Assembly: GCF_030694575.1 (NCBI RefSeq)
Contig: NZ_JAUYUS010000008.1
Location: 1-43,545 of the forward strand
Source: Parvibaculum sp.
GTDB lineage: Bacteria > Pseudomonadota > Alphaproteobacteria > Parvibaculales > Parvibaculaceae
Reading direction: 5' to 3'
Length of the DNA stretch: 43,545 bases
In this document: piece after piece, positions 18,088-25,897 of the stretch
How positions within the stretch are numbered: the first letter of the stretch is position 1
Layout of the letters: every line of letters starts with the position of its first letter
The notes under the pieces: model-generated
Seen by the model: the letters and a program-made list of their open reading frames with translations, nothing else
The model's database searches: none
What the model was told of the DNA's origin: nothing
Translations under genes and position numbers: made by a program

Positions 18088-18458
18088 GACTTGGCCTCCG
18101 CTCTGGCTTTGTCGCCGAGAACATCCGCCGTTTCGTTGCGGCGCAGGCGGGTTGGGCGGATGCCGGCTATGAACGAAGCGTTCGCGACCGCATGTGTCGC
18201 CGTGGGGCTCGTCACGAAGAGAAAAAGACCAATCAGGGCCAGTTTCAGGGTTGCCTGCGTGAGCCCGGCCTGGACTGCCATGCCGAGGAGAATGAGCTCC
18301 GCACCGACCGTGTCGACGACGCCTGCAGCATGAAGGCGCGACCAGACATCCGGCAGCCGCACCATGCCGAAAGCACCGACAAGCATGAAGCCGCAGCCGA
18401 CCACGAAAAAGATGCCGCTCGCGATGTCGCGCAGAAGATCCAGGGAGAAAGCGTCCAT
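18084..18458 (-). CDS. mrpG: MrpG-type antiporter subunit
   Basis: 124 residues with three membrane segments. GAFGMVRLPDVWSRLHAAGVVDTVGAELILLG is typical of MrpG/PhaG, split here only for reading as GMVRLPDVWSRLHA and DTVGAELIL. A polar, basic C-terminal tail follows. ATG 18458 overlaps the mrpF stop (TGATG); a GTG one codon upstream is an alternative. It is a small subunit of the antiporter complex. Confidence 0.92.
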   Translation of the reverse strand: MDAFSLDLLRDIASGIFFVVGCGFMLVGAFGMVRLPDVWSRLHAAGVVDTVGAELILLGMAVQAGLTQATLKLALIGLFLFVTSPTATHAVANASFIAGIRPTRLRRNETADVLGDKARAEAKS

Positions 18459-18745
18459 CACGACTCTTCCGTATTGAGCGTCGCCTGACCGAGGGCGCGG
18501 TAGCGGAAAAATTTGAGAATTGCGATGGTGCTCACGAAATTGATGAGCGCATAGAGGATGGCTATATCGAGAAAGTCCGGCCGTTCGCCGATGAAGCCCA
18601 CAAGGCTGAGGAACAGCACCGTCAGCGTGCCAAAAGTGTTGACCGCCAATACGCGGTCGTAAACCGTCGGTCCGGCGAAAAGCCGGATCAGCACAAGCAG
18701 GATCGCAACAAAGAGCGCCGCCGCAACAGCAAGAAACATAATCAT
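18458..18745 (-). CDS. mrpF: MrpF-type antiporter subunit
   Basis: 95 residues with three membrane segments and the MrpF pattern: RLFAGPTVYDRVLAVNTFGT followed by ERPDFLDIAILYALINF. MrpF is required for cation/proton exchange in characterised Mrp systems. The ATG at 18745 overlaps the mrpE stop (ATGA); an in-frame ATG two codons later is also possible. The reading frame continues upstream without a stop, but that part only shadows mrpE. Confidence 0.92.
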   Translation of the reverse strand: MIMFLAVAAALFVAILLVLIRLFAGPTVYDRVLAVNTFGTLTVLFLSLVGFIGERPDFLDIAILYALINFVSTIAILKFFRYRALGQATLNTEES

Positions 18746-19221
18746 TTCACCTGCCCCTCGATCTGGGCGACGCGGCGGCCCATTTCGGCGAAGCCCTCTG
18801 GATTGGCTCCGTCGTCGGTCAGGGACTGGACCAGAAACTTGCCGTTGGCGGCCTCGACCGTGATCGTGCCGGGGGTCAGCGTAATAGAGTTGGCGAAGAT
18901 GACGTGCCCCATTTCGGTTTTTGGCGGACAGGGAACCGCAACCAGGTTCTGGCTGATGGCCATGTCGCGGGAAAGAATGATTCTGGAAACGGCCACCGCC
19001 GATTTGAAGATTTGACCACCCAGCCAGCCCCAGTAGAGCAGCAGCGCCGGACGCAGCTGAAGCGGGACGGCTTCGTCGTCGAGAAGTTTCATCCGGTGGG
19101 CGAGGTAGACCGTGAAAAGGCAGGAAAGAATGCCAAGGGTGAGCAGGAACGGCTTGAAGTACCCGGACAAGGCGAGCCAGAGCGCGAACAGCGCGATCAA
19201 TAGTCCAACTGCTTTTGTCAT
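18742..19221 (-). CDS. mrpE: MrpE-type antiporter subunit, first gene of the antiporter array
   Basis: 159 residues. Two N-terminal membrane segments are followed by the family core WLGGQIFKSAVAVSRIIL, and a cytoplasmic domain with MGHVIFANSITLTPGTITVE, the standard MrpE signature. The ATG at 19221 is preceded by GGGGGAG; the open frame extends 70 codons further upstream but that part is not MrpE-like. It is the first gene of the leftward array, so the 277-bp region upstream carries the likely promoter for the antiporter genes and possibly the cox genes too. Confidence 0.92.
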   Translation of the reverse strand: MTKAVGLLIALFALWLALSGYFKPFLLTLGILSCLFTVYLAHRMKLLDDEAVPLQLRPALLLYWGWLGGQIFKSAVAVSRIILSRDMAISQNLVAVPCPPKTEMGHVIFANSITLTPGTITVEAANGKFLVQSLTDDGANPEGFAEMGRRVAQIEGQVK

Positions 19222-19498
19222 GCTCCCCCTGCGAGCGAAAGGCCATGGCACGACGCCGGCTGCCCGGCTTGCGTAGCCGGGAACCGCACTTCGTTGCGCG
19301 GCCGACGAGGACCGCCATTCGCCGAGTGCGCCGGAATCCCTTGATGGGTGCCAATATGCAATGCGCTCATGAGCAGGGCAAGAAAGACCGGATTTCGCAA
19401 TGTCGATTTCCGGATGCCGGGCCGCTTTCAATGCTTAACCGACACTGTTATAGTTGTCATAATCTACATGGGGGGTCTGGGGGAGGAACCACGGACCA
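19222..19498. promoter_or_regulatory. Divergent regulatory region between mrpE and the cold-shock gene, with a leader hairpin
   Basis: 277 bp without a gene. A perfect 7-bp inverted repeat with a 5-nt loop lies at 19263-19281 (CCCGGCT, TGCGT, AGCCGGG), about 40 nt upstream of mrpE; it would fold in the mRNA leader of the antiporter array. The A/T-rich stretch near 19435-19470 is the most promoter-like part and could serve one or both directions. No operator for a known regulator was recognised. Confidence 0.4.
19435..19463 (+). promoter_or_regulatory. Candidate sigma-70-type promoter for the cold-shock gene
   Basis: TTAACC at 19435-19440 and CATAAT at 19458-19463, separated by 17 bp. They match 4 of 6 and 5 of 6 consensus positions. 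The predicted transcript would start near 19470, shortly before the GGGGGAGG stretch that precedes the gene. Found by eye; not tested. Confidence 0.3.
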
Positions 19499-20110
19499 GT
19501 GAGAAATTCCGGTGCGGCCAATACTGAGGCCAAACCTATATTGACTGACCGGATGTCTATCGTGGTGGGGATGGAAGAGCGTTTAGAAAGTACGGCGGAT
19601 TCCGTCGACGTGTCTTTCGAAGTTACCGGCGTCGTCAAATGGTTTGATGCGGTCAAGGGATACGGCTTCATCATTCCGGAAGACGGGGGGGACGATGTAC
19701 TCGTGCATCTGTCCTGCCTGAAGCAGGCCGGACGGGAAGTACTCGACGAAGGGGCGACCGTCACCTGCGAGGTGGTGCGTCGGCCCAAAGGCAATCAAGC
19801 CATCCGTGTCGTCGATGTCGACGACACGACCGCAATCAAAACCGTCAGCGGGAGCGCCCGTCAGGCAAACCGATCACCTGTCACCGGGGTGGTCCCGATC
19901 GGCGATTTCGAAATCGCCATCGTCAAATGGTTCAACCGCGCACGCGGCTATGGTTTCGTGACGCGGGGCGAGGGAACGCCGGACATCTTCGTGCACATGG
20001 AGACGCTGCGCCGTTACGGGATTCGTGACCTGTTGCCTGGCCAGCAGATCAATGTGCGGTTCGGCGAAGGTCCGAAAGGGCTGATGGTGGCGGAGATCGC
20101 ACCGGACTGA
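19499..20110 (+). CDS. Protein with two cold-shock domains
   Basis: 203 residues from the GTG at 19499. Two cold-shock (OB-fold) domains: the first contains [15 protein letters not shown] and DVLVHLSCL, the second [15 protein letters not shown] and DIFVHMETL. Both keep the aromatic RNP1/RNP2 nucleic-acid-binding residues. Tandem-domain proteins of about 200 residues are typical of alphaproteobacteria, unlike the single-domain CspA of enterobacteria. They bind single-stranded RNA or DNA and affect translation or growth-phase responses. The start is uncertain: ATGs at 19553 and 19571 are alternatives; GTG is preferred because GGGGGAGG lies upstream at workable distance. Confidence 0.88.
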   Translation: MRNSGAANTEAKPILTDRMSIVVGMEERLESTADSVDVSFEVTGVVKWFDAVKGYGFIIPEDGGDDVLVHLSCLKQAGREVLDEGATVTCEVVRRPKGNQAIRVVDVDDTTAIKTVSGSARQANRSPVTGVVPIGDFEIAIVKWFNRARGYGFVTRGEGTPDIFVHMETLRRYGIRDLLPGQQINVRFGEGPKGLMVAEIAPD

Positions 20111-20192
20111 CGCCGGTTCGATTATCTCTCCGGCCATGCTATAGGACCGCACGCGATTTTGCGGCGATGCCATATTTTTCCTGCGCGGTCCG

Positions 20193-20621
20193 ATGAACAG
20201 CGACGACGACAACCCGCCGGAGGGCTTTGTTCCTTCGACGAGCCGGGGTCCCTACACCAGCCATAATGGTCCGTTCTTTCACAAGGTGACGGAAGACGGT
20301 TTCGTGCATGGCGTGCGGATCAAGAAGCGGCACTGCAATTCGCGCGGTATCACGCATGGCGGGATGCTGATGGCGTTTGCCGACGGCCTTCTCGGTACGG
20401 CGGTGTGGCGGGAAACGCAGACGGTGGCGCTGACGGTACGGATGAATTCGGATTTTCTGTCATCAGCCCGACCGGGCGACTGGCTCGAGGGTACGGCCCG
20501 TGTGACCAAAGCGACGAAATCGGTCGCCTTTTGCGAGGCCGAGCTTCATGTCGGCGGGCGCCCCGTCCTCAAGGCGAGTGGTGTCTTCAAGTTGATGCAA
20601 CGCCACAAGGACGTAAATTAG
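20193..20621 (+). CDS. PaaI-type hotdog-fold thioesterase
   Basis: 142 residues. The hotdog thioesterase core shows NSRGITHGGMLMAFADGLLG, with the conserved His-Gly-Gly of the PaaI/4HBT family and the following acidic residue as candidate catalytic or substrate-positioning group. MNSDFLSSARPGDWLEGTARV is the usual second strand region. These enzymes hydrolyse acyl-CoA or aryl-CoA thioesters; the substrate here is unknown. It lies 82 nt downstream of the cold-shock gene and 69 nt upstream of a tRNA gene. Confidence 0.85.
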   Translation: MNSDDDNPPEGFVPSTSRGPYTSHNGPFFHKVTEDGFVHGVRIKKRHCNSRGITHGGMLMAFADGLLGTAVWRETQTVALTVRMNSDFLSSARPGDWLEGTARVTKATKSVAFCEAELHVGGRPVLKASGVFKLMQRHKDVN

Positions 20622-20690
20622 CTGCTTCAAGCAGTGTTGCGGCGCCCGGCATATCGGGTGTATTGCAGGGCCGACCGCAGCAGCGGATGT

Positions 20691-20767
<77 letters not shown>

Positions 20768-20800
20768 ATCGTCTTTCTGTCCAGCCGAAGCCGAAAATCA

Positions 20801-20830
20801 AAAGGGAGCCCCGTTACCGGGACTCCCTTT
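20801..20830. terminator. Intrinsic terminator-like hairpin between tRNA-Pro and the convergent small gene
   Basis: An inverted repeat: AAAGGGAG and CTCCCTTT form an 8-bp stem, extended by CCCG/CGGG after one mismatch, with a 4-nt loop (TTAC). On the minus strand the stem is followed by TTTTGATTTT, so it best fits termination of the leftward gene ending at 20865. It could also help end the tRNA transcript in the other direction. Confidence 0.6.
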
Positions 20831-20864
20831 GTGGCTGTTTGTGTACTGCTGTGACGCAGGCCGG

Positions 20865-21086
20865 TCAGGCCGCGTGCGGCAAGACAAGTCCGACCTCGGC
20901 CCGGTCGAGCCACCAGGCGCGGGATGCGAGGCGCTCGACGCTCCGGGCAGACCAGAGCGAGGTGCCGGTGCTCGTGGCCGGGCCTGTCAGGTCCAGGATG
21001 CATTCGATATCGAGGCTGTTGAAGCCTTGGGCGGCAAGAAGGGCGGTGGCGGTATCGCGGTCGAGATAACGGGGCGGAATGCTCAT
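20865..21086 (-). CDS. Small protein of unknown function
   Basis: 73 residues (MSIPPRYLDRDTATALL at the start, LVLPHAA at the end). I do not recognise the family. It has no membrane segment or signal peptide and looks like a compact alpha-rich soluble protein with two tryptophans in RAWWLDR. Support for translation is good: GGAGGAG lies 6 nt before the ATG at 21086, codon use is like its neighbours, and a terminator-like hairpin follows. Longer upstream extension is possible in frame but has no ribosome binding site. Confidence 0.6.
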   Translation of the reverse strand: MSIPPRYLDRDTATALLAAQGFNSLDIECILDLTGPATSTGTSLWSARSVERLASRAWWLDRAEVGLVLPHAA

Positions 21087-21224
21087 GGGGGGACTCCTCC
21101 GACCTTGGGGGCTGCATTCTTCTTGGCGGTCGCAGGTCCAGATCTTCGCCGTTTTGAGACGTTTCGGCCTCTGGCGAAGCTTTTCTTGGCCTCTTTGCTG
21201 TCTCTGCGATGGCCTTGTTGTCGC

Positions 21225-21254
21225 TTGCAAATTCGGCTCTTTTAGGGCGATAAG
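21225..21254 (+). promoter_or_regulatory. Candidate promoter for the NDUFS4-like gene
   Basis: TTGCAA (21225-21230) and GATAAG (21249-21254), 18 bp apart, inside the A/T-richest part of the 219-bp intergenic region before the NDUFS4-like gene. Only a visual match, 5 of 6 and 4 of 6 consensus positions. Confidence 0.28.
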
Positions 21255-21305
21255 AATAAAATTTCACGACGGCCCAGTTTGAGATTGGGACCGAACTGCG
21301 AGGGA

Positions 21306-21620
21306 ATGGATTTGGCACGCGCGCGCATCTACAAACCGGCCAAAACGGCCATGCAGTCCGGCCGGGCGAAAACAAAGAAGTGGGTTCTGGAATTCGAGCC
21401 CGGCAGCGCGCGCCATGTCGAGCCGCTGATGGGCTGGACAAGTTCCCGCGATACGAATGCACAGGTGCTGCTGCGCTTCGACAGCAAGGAAGAAGCGGTC
21501 GCCTATGCGGATAAGCACGGTATCGAATATCAGATCTTCGAGCCGAAGGGACGGCGGCGCACCATCAAGTCCTACGCCGACAATTTCAAGTTCGGCCGGC
21601 AGGGTCTCTGGACCCATTGA
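21306..21620 (+). CDS. NDUFS4-like NADH dehydrogenase (complex I) accessory subunit
   Basis: 104 residues of the ETC complex I subunit conserved region (human NDUFS4, 18-kDa family). Signature parts are ARIYKPAKTAMQSG at the start, KKWVLEFEP, and PLMGWTSSRDTNAQ, then FGRQGLWTH at the end. The protein stabilises the peripheral arm of complex I near the NADH module. Among bacteria it is characteristic of alphaproteobacteria, which supports the taxonomic call. ATG 21306 fits the conserved start; a TTG nine codons upstream is possible. The gene is alone, far from any nuo operon in this window. Confidence 0.92.
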   Translation: MDLARARIYKPAKTAMQSGRAKTKKWVLEFEPGSARHVEPLMGWTSSRDTNAQVLLRFDSKEEAVAYADKHGIEYQIFEPKGRRRTIKSYADNFKFGRQGLWTH

Positions 21621-21631
21621 GGCTGCTTCCC

Positions 21632-21708
21632 GGTCCCGTAGCTCAACCGGATAGAGCAACAGATTTCTAATCTGTCGGTTGCAGGTTCGAGTCCTGCCGG
21701 GATCGCCA
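21632..21708 (+). tRNA. tRNA-Arg (anticodon UCU)
   Basis: 77 nt with encoded CCA. Acceptor stem GGTCCCG pairs with CGGGATC (one G-U pair). The anticodon stem ACAGA/TCTGT closes loop TTTCTAA, giving anticodon TCT. The T arm has GTTCGAGT. Its 3' end is 3 nt from the stop codon of the convergent ligD gene. Confidence 0.96.
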
Positions 21709-21711
21709 GCG

Positions 21712-24252
21712 TCAGAGGTCGACGCCGAGCGCGCGCAGCGCGGATGCCTTCAGCGATTGACGCACCGAGCCATAGTCTTTCCACGGATCGGCGCGACGCT
21801 CGGCGAATGCGGTTTCAATCGTCATTTCGTCGCCCGAGCGGGCCTTGCCCAAACCACTCCAGCTCACTGGCCATGCTACCGGCGCGCCTTTGCGTGCCCG
21901 CGGCGAATAGGGCGCGATCGCGGTCGAGGAGCGATCATTGCGCAGATAGTCGATGAAGATGCGCCCGGTGCGTTTCGACTTCGTCATCTTCGCGAGGTAG
22001 CGGTCAGGAGCGTCCGCCGACATGCGTTCGGCCAGCGCGCGCGTGAAGGCCTTGATCACGGGCCACTCGTGGCGGCGCGTGAGAGGCGCGACAACATGGA
22101 TACCCTTGCCGCCGGTGAGCATCGGGAAGCTTCTCAGTTCCAGCGCTTCCAGCAGGGCGCGCATACGCTCCGCGCCTTCGATGACGGCATCGAAGGGAAG
22201 GTCCGGATCCGGATCGAGATCGAAGACAATTCTGTCCGGCCGCTCCACGTCATCGACATGCGAACCCCAAATATGGAGCTCCAGGACGCCCATCTGCGCG
22301 GCGGAGACGAGCCCTTTGGTATCGGTCAAGTAAATATAGTCTTCCCGCTCCCTGGAGCCCTTTACGGGCAGTTCCTTGAAGCCTGGGGAAAGGCTCGATC
22401 CCGCGTGCCGCTGAAAGAAACATTTCTTCTGCGATCCCTGAGGGCAGCGCACGAGGCTGAGCAGACGGTTTGCCAGGTGAGGCAGCATCAGATCGGCGGC
22501 CTTCTGCATGTACCGGACAAGCTCCAGCTTCGTGACGCCCTGCTCCGGAAAAAGAACGCGGTCGGGATGCGTGATGTGGACGCCTTCGATAATCGTTCCG
22601 TCGTTCGCTTTCGTGACAGGTTCTTCTTCGCTCGACATTTTCTCGACCTCCTTCACGGGAGCCGGTGTTTCGCGTGTGACGGCACTGGCGGGCTTGTCCT
22701 CGCGGAGGCCGAGATAGCGTGCGTGCCGGACGATGCCGTCATGTGTGAACTCCGCGAATCCGATCTGGGCGACGAGCTCCGGGCGAACCCAGCGTACACG
22801 GCGCTTTATGTCCGAGGGAACTTCATCCTCCAGCGGCGAGGTTCGCCGGGCGAGCGCCGCGAATCGTCTGGCGAGCGCCTTGAGGTCGCTTTGCGAGAAG
22901 CCGGTGCCGACCCTTCCGGCATAGCGGAGCTTGCCGCCTTCGCGGATCGCGAGGAGCAGCGACGAAAATGCCCGGCCGCGTTCGGACGGAGACCAGCCGA
23001 CAATCACGAATTCCTGTTCGTGCTGACATTTGATCTTCAGCCACGTCTTGCCGCGTCCCGAGCGATATGGCCGGTCGGCGCGCTTGGCAATCACGCCTTC
23101 GAAGCCGCGCTTGCAGAGCGTTTCGAGCATTGCCTCGCCGTGGCCCTCGACATGATCGGTGTAAAAAACCGGTCCCTTTTTTCCTGCCGCGCCAAGCAGC
23201 GCCTTCAGCCGTTCCTTGCGTTCGATCAGTGGTTTTTTGCGTAGATCTTCCCCTTCGGAGAAGAGGAGATCGAACGCGAAAAACGACAGCTTGCCGTTCC
23301 ACTCGCCTTTCAGGGTGCGTTGCAAGGCGCTGAAACTGGAGCGGCCTTGTCTGTCGGTAACGACGATTTCGCCGTCGATCAGGGCGCGGTCCAGATCGAG
23401 ATCCGCGAAGGCAGCTCCAAGGGCGCCGTAACGGTCGGTCCAATCGAGGCCGCTTCGCGTGTAAATGCGGGCCTCGTTGCCAGCAACAGATGCGAGTGCG
23501 CGATAGCCATCGAATTTCATTTCGAAAAGCCATTCATCTCCCGACGGCGTGTCGTCGACCAAGGTCGCCAATGCCGGCTCGATGAAGCGGGGCAGGGACT
23601 GCTTCTTTCTCCGCGCGGGCGACTTCCGTTTCGATCCGACCTTTTGCGCAGTGCCTTTGTCCCAGACAAGGTTCGGTGCTTCGGACACGTCCTCCCTGGC
23701 GCGGCCTGAAGAGACGCTGGTCTTGTATTCCTCGACGGGGTCCTCGGTGTCGCTTGCCTCTTCGTCGCGCTCTTTTATGAGCAGCCAGTTTTCGCGCTTC
23801 GGATCGCGCTCACCCTTGAAGCGAACCAGCGCCCACCTTCCTTTCAGACGTTCGCCATGCAATTCGAAAGCGAGCTTTCCCTTCTTCAGACCCTCATGCG
23901 GGTCGCCGATAGGTTCCCATTCGCCGCGGTCCCACAGCAGCACGGTGCCGGCGCCGTAGTGTCCTTCGGGAATATTGCCTTCGAAACTTATGTAGTCGAC
24001 GGGATGGTCTTCAGTTCGCACGGCAAGGCGCTTGACCGCAGGATCGAGACTTGGGCCCTTGGTGATCGCCCAGCTTTTGAGTACGCCATCCAGCTCGAGA
24101 CGCAGATCGTAGTGAAGTCTGCGGGCGTGATGCATCTGGATCGAATAGCCGTGCCCCGCCCGGCGGGCCTTCTTGCCCCGGGGCTCGGGCGTCTTGTCGA
24201 AGTGACGCTTCGCCCAGTAGGTTTCGAGGCCGGACGATTTCTGTCGTGCCAT
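21712..24252 (-). CDS. ligD: LigD: multifunctional ATP-dependent DNA ligase for end joining
   Basis: 846 residues with domains in the order phosphoesterase, ligase, polymerase, as in Pseudomonas LigD. The phosphoesterase part (about 1-170) holds HHARRLHYDLRLE (41-53). The ligase part (about 220-530) has adenylated lysine K246 in MKFDGYRA. The polymerase/primase part (about 555-846) has the metal-binding D678-x-D680 in VFDLDPDPD. The enzyme trims 3' ends, fills gaps with a preference for ribonucleotides and seals double-strand breaks together with Ku. It starts 6 nt after the ku stop, so the two form an operon. The linker at 165-220 is charged and low in complexity. All three activities appear intact. 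Confidence 0.95.
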   Translation of the reverse strand: MARQKSSGLETYWAKRHFDKTPEPRGKKARRAGHGYSIQMHHARRLHYDLRLELDGVLKSWAITKGPSLDPAVKRLAVRTEDHPVDYISFEGNIPEGHYGAGTVLLWDRGEWEPIGDPHEGLKKGKLAFELHGERLKGRWALVRFKGERDPKRENWLLIKERDEEASDTEDPVEEYKTSVSSGRAREDVSEAPNLVWDKGTAQKVGSKRKSPARRKKQSLPRFIEPALATLVDDTPSGDEWLFEMKFDGYRALASVAGNEARIYTRSGLDWTDRYGALGAAFADLDLDRALIDGEIVVTDRQGRSSFSALQRTLKGEWNGKLSFFAFDLLFSEGEDLRKKPLIERKERLKALLGAAGKKGPVFYTDHVEGHGEAMLETLCKRGFEGVIAKRADRPYRSGRGKTWLKIKCQHEQEFVIVGWSPSERGRAFSSLLLAIREGGKLRYAGRVGTGFSQSDLKALARRFAALARRTSPLEDEVPSDIKRRVRWVRPELVAQIGFAEFTHDGIVRHARYLGLREDKPASAVTRETPAPVKEVEKMSSEEEPVTKANDGTIIEGVHITHPDRVLFPEQGVTKLELVRYMQKAADLMLPHLANRLLSLVRCPQGSQKKCFFQRHAGSSLSPGFKELPVKGSREREDYIYLTDTKGLVSAAQMGVLELHIWGSHVDDVERPDRIVFDLDPDPDLPFDAVIEGAERMRALLEALELRSFPMLTGGKGIHVVAPLTRRHEWPVIKAFTRALAERMSADAPDRYLAKMTKSKRTGRIFIDYLRNDRSSTAIAPYSPRARKGAPVAWPVSWSGLGKARSGDEMTIETAFAERRADPWKDYGSVRQSLKASALRALGVDL

Positions 24253-24258
24253 CGCACG

Positions 24259-25188
24259 CTAACCTGTCTTGCGCTTCGCGGGCGCGCGCTTTGCCGCGGC
24301 GGGCTTGCCTCCACCCTTGACCGAACGCTTCAGAGCCTCCACGAGATCGATTACCTGCGCTCCCCCGCCGGGCGCTTCCTCCTCGGCCACGGCAATCGGC
24401 TTCTTTCGCTTTGCCTTGGCCTCGATGAGTTCGCGGACTGCTTCGGTGTATTGATCCTTGAAATACTTCGGATCGAAAGGCGCGGTCTTGCGCTCGATCA
24501 ATTCTTCGGCAAGCGAGAGCAGTTCCTTTTCCGGCTCTTCATCGTCCGTGGCGGTGAAATAGGGTGTAGCGCTACGGACTTCGTCGGCGAAGCGGAGTGT
24601 TTCGAGCAGAAGGCCGTTGCCGCAAGGCTTCAGTGTTGCGATGTGCTCGCGGCCGCGCATGACGAACTGGCCGATGCCGACCTTGCCGGACGCGCGCAGG
24701 GCATCGCGCAGCACGCGGTACCCTTCTTCGGCGAGATTGTCGTCCGGTACCACGTAGTAAGGACGGTCGAACCAGAGCGGCTCGATTTCTCCCTGCTTCA
24801 CGAACTGAACGAGATCGAGCGTTCTTTTGGTTTCGAGCTTCAGGCTTTCGATTTCGTCCGGTTCGAGCAGGACGTAGTGGCCCTTTTCGAATTCGAAACC
24901 CTTGACGATCTCATCGGTGTCGACCGGCCCAATTCCCGGCACGATCTTCTGGTAGCGGATACGCTTACCCGATGGTTCGTGGACCTGATGAAACTCGATA
25001 CGTGCGCCCGTCTTGGTGGCCGGAAAAATCTTCACGGGCAAGGAAACCAGCGCCAGCCGAAGATTGCCGCTCCAGACAGCACGCGCGGAGCCGATTGCTG
25101 AGGCCGAAGATTTCTTCCGGGATCGCGATTGTTGCGCCGGTTTTTTCTTCGCGGCGCTGCTTCGGCTGGATGTGCTGCGTTTCGCCAT
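24259..25188 (-). CDS. ku: Ku: DNA double-strand-break end-binding protein
   Basis: 309 residues. The Ku core starts at AVWSGNLRLALVSLPVKIF (about 37) and includes VDTDEIVKGFEFEKGHYV and KDQYTEAVRELIEAK. It forms a homodimeric ring on DNA ends and recruits LigD. The C-terminal 30 residues are lysine/alanine rich, as in many bacterial Ku proteins. Unusually, about 35 residues before the core are also very basic and serine rich (KRSTSSRSSAAKKK, then SRSRKKSS). No in-frame start fits the core better, so the extension is probably real. First gene of the ku-ligD pair. Confidence 0.95.
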   Translation of the reverse strand: MAKRSTSSRSSAAKKKPAQQSRSRKKSSASAIGSARAVWSGNLRLALVSLPVKIFPATKTGARIEFHQVHEPSGKRIRYQKIVPGIGPVDTDEIVKGFEFEKGHYVLLEPDEIESLKLETKRTLDLVQFVKQGEIEPLWFDRPYYVVPDDNLAEEGYRVLRDALRASGKVGIGQFVMRGREHIATLKPCGNGLLLETLRFADEVRSATPYFTATDDEEPEKELLSLAEELIERKTAPFDPKYFKDQYTEAVRELIEAKAKRKKPIAVAEEEAPGGGAQVIDLVEALKRSVKGGGKPAAAKRAPAKRKTG

Positions 25189-25381
25189 TGCGGATGCGTG
25201 TTTTCTCTTTTGAGGGGGCCCTCTCGGCGAGGATGTTCGACAAGTAAATAAACAAACGCATTGGGGACTGTGCCGGTTCCGTTCGCGTATCCGCGACGTT
25301 TACGCTCCGTGCGCTTGGAAGGAACACTCCGGAACCTATGTCTTTACCGGGTCGCTGGTGGGGCTCACGCGGAGGCCTGCA

Positions 25382-25738
25382 GTGGGCAAGAACAACGACG
25401 ATTATAATCCCGACAAGGAGCGGCCGGGCTATGGCATCTCCCATTCCAATTATGCACCGGTGCATCGGAAGTCCGATCCCGGTGGGGGCTATGAGAAACA
25501 AACGCTGCCGGATGAGGCAATCATGCGGGAAGTTGGCAAGCGTCTTTCCGGTGCCAGGTCGGTCGATGCCACAAGGATAACGGTCGAGGTTTCAAACGGC
25601 GACGTCACCATCAACGGGGCCGTGCGGAGCGAAGATGAGCGCGAGCAGGTGGAGGAAGCGGTTCGGGGCACTCCCGATGTGGCGAGCATCGAGAACAATC
25701 TCACGATCGAGCCGGACTCCGGCTCGTCTTCGCCCTAG
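25382..25738 (+). CDS. BON-domain protein
   Basis: 118 residues from a GTG at 25382. The C-terminal 70 residues are a BON domain: ITVEVSNGDVTINGAVRSEDER, here cut to the key part VSNGDVTINGAV, then VEEAVRGTPDVASIENNL. The N-terminal 45 residues are polar and rich in Tyr, Asn, Pro and Gly with no signal peptide. BON domains bind membranes or lipids, and such proteins often belong to stress responses. GCGGAGG lies about 8 nt before the GTG; an ATG-like start 8 codons upstream is an alternative. Its divergent position next to ku may reflect shared stress control, but that is a guess. Confidence 0.75.
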   Translation: MGKNNDDYNPDKERPGYGISHSNYAPVHRKSDPGGGYEKQTLPDEAIMREVGKRLSGARSVDATRITVEVSNGDVTINGAVRSEDEREQVEEAVRGTPDVASIENNLTIEPDSGSSSP

Positions 25739-25810
25739 TATTACCCATAATGTTATTGGATGGGAGATTGCGGGGCATAATCTGACCAAGCTTTAACTTG
25801 TGGATATTCA

Positions 25811-25835
25811 TGAGCTTCCCGATCATGGAAGCTCA
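25811..25835. repeat. Perfect 9-bp inverted repeat upstream of the Sel1-repeat gene
   Basis: TGAGCTTCC and GGAAGCTCA separated by 7 nt (25820-25826), followed by AAAATAAG. It could be the terminator of the BON gene, although the downstream tract is A-rich rather than T-rich on the plus strand, or an operator for the Sel1-repeat gene. A second hairpin (CCCGCC/GGCGGG, 25856-25872) lies just before the Sel1 ribosome binding site. Confidence 0.5.
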
Positions 25836-25897
25836 AAATAAGAGGCTCGACTGGACCCGCCGGGGAGGCGGGCCGTCCGCCCTGCGGGAGGTGGAAG

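Noticed and set aside
19222-19431. N-terminal extension of mrpE by 70 codons
   Set aside because: The extension is not membrane-like, whereas the ATG at 19221 has GGGGGAG and starts at the normal MrpE position.
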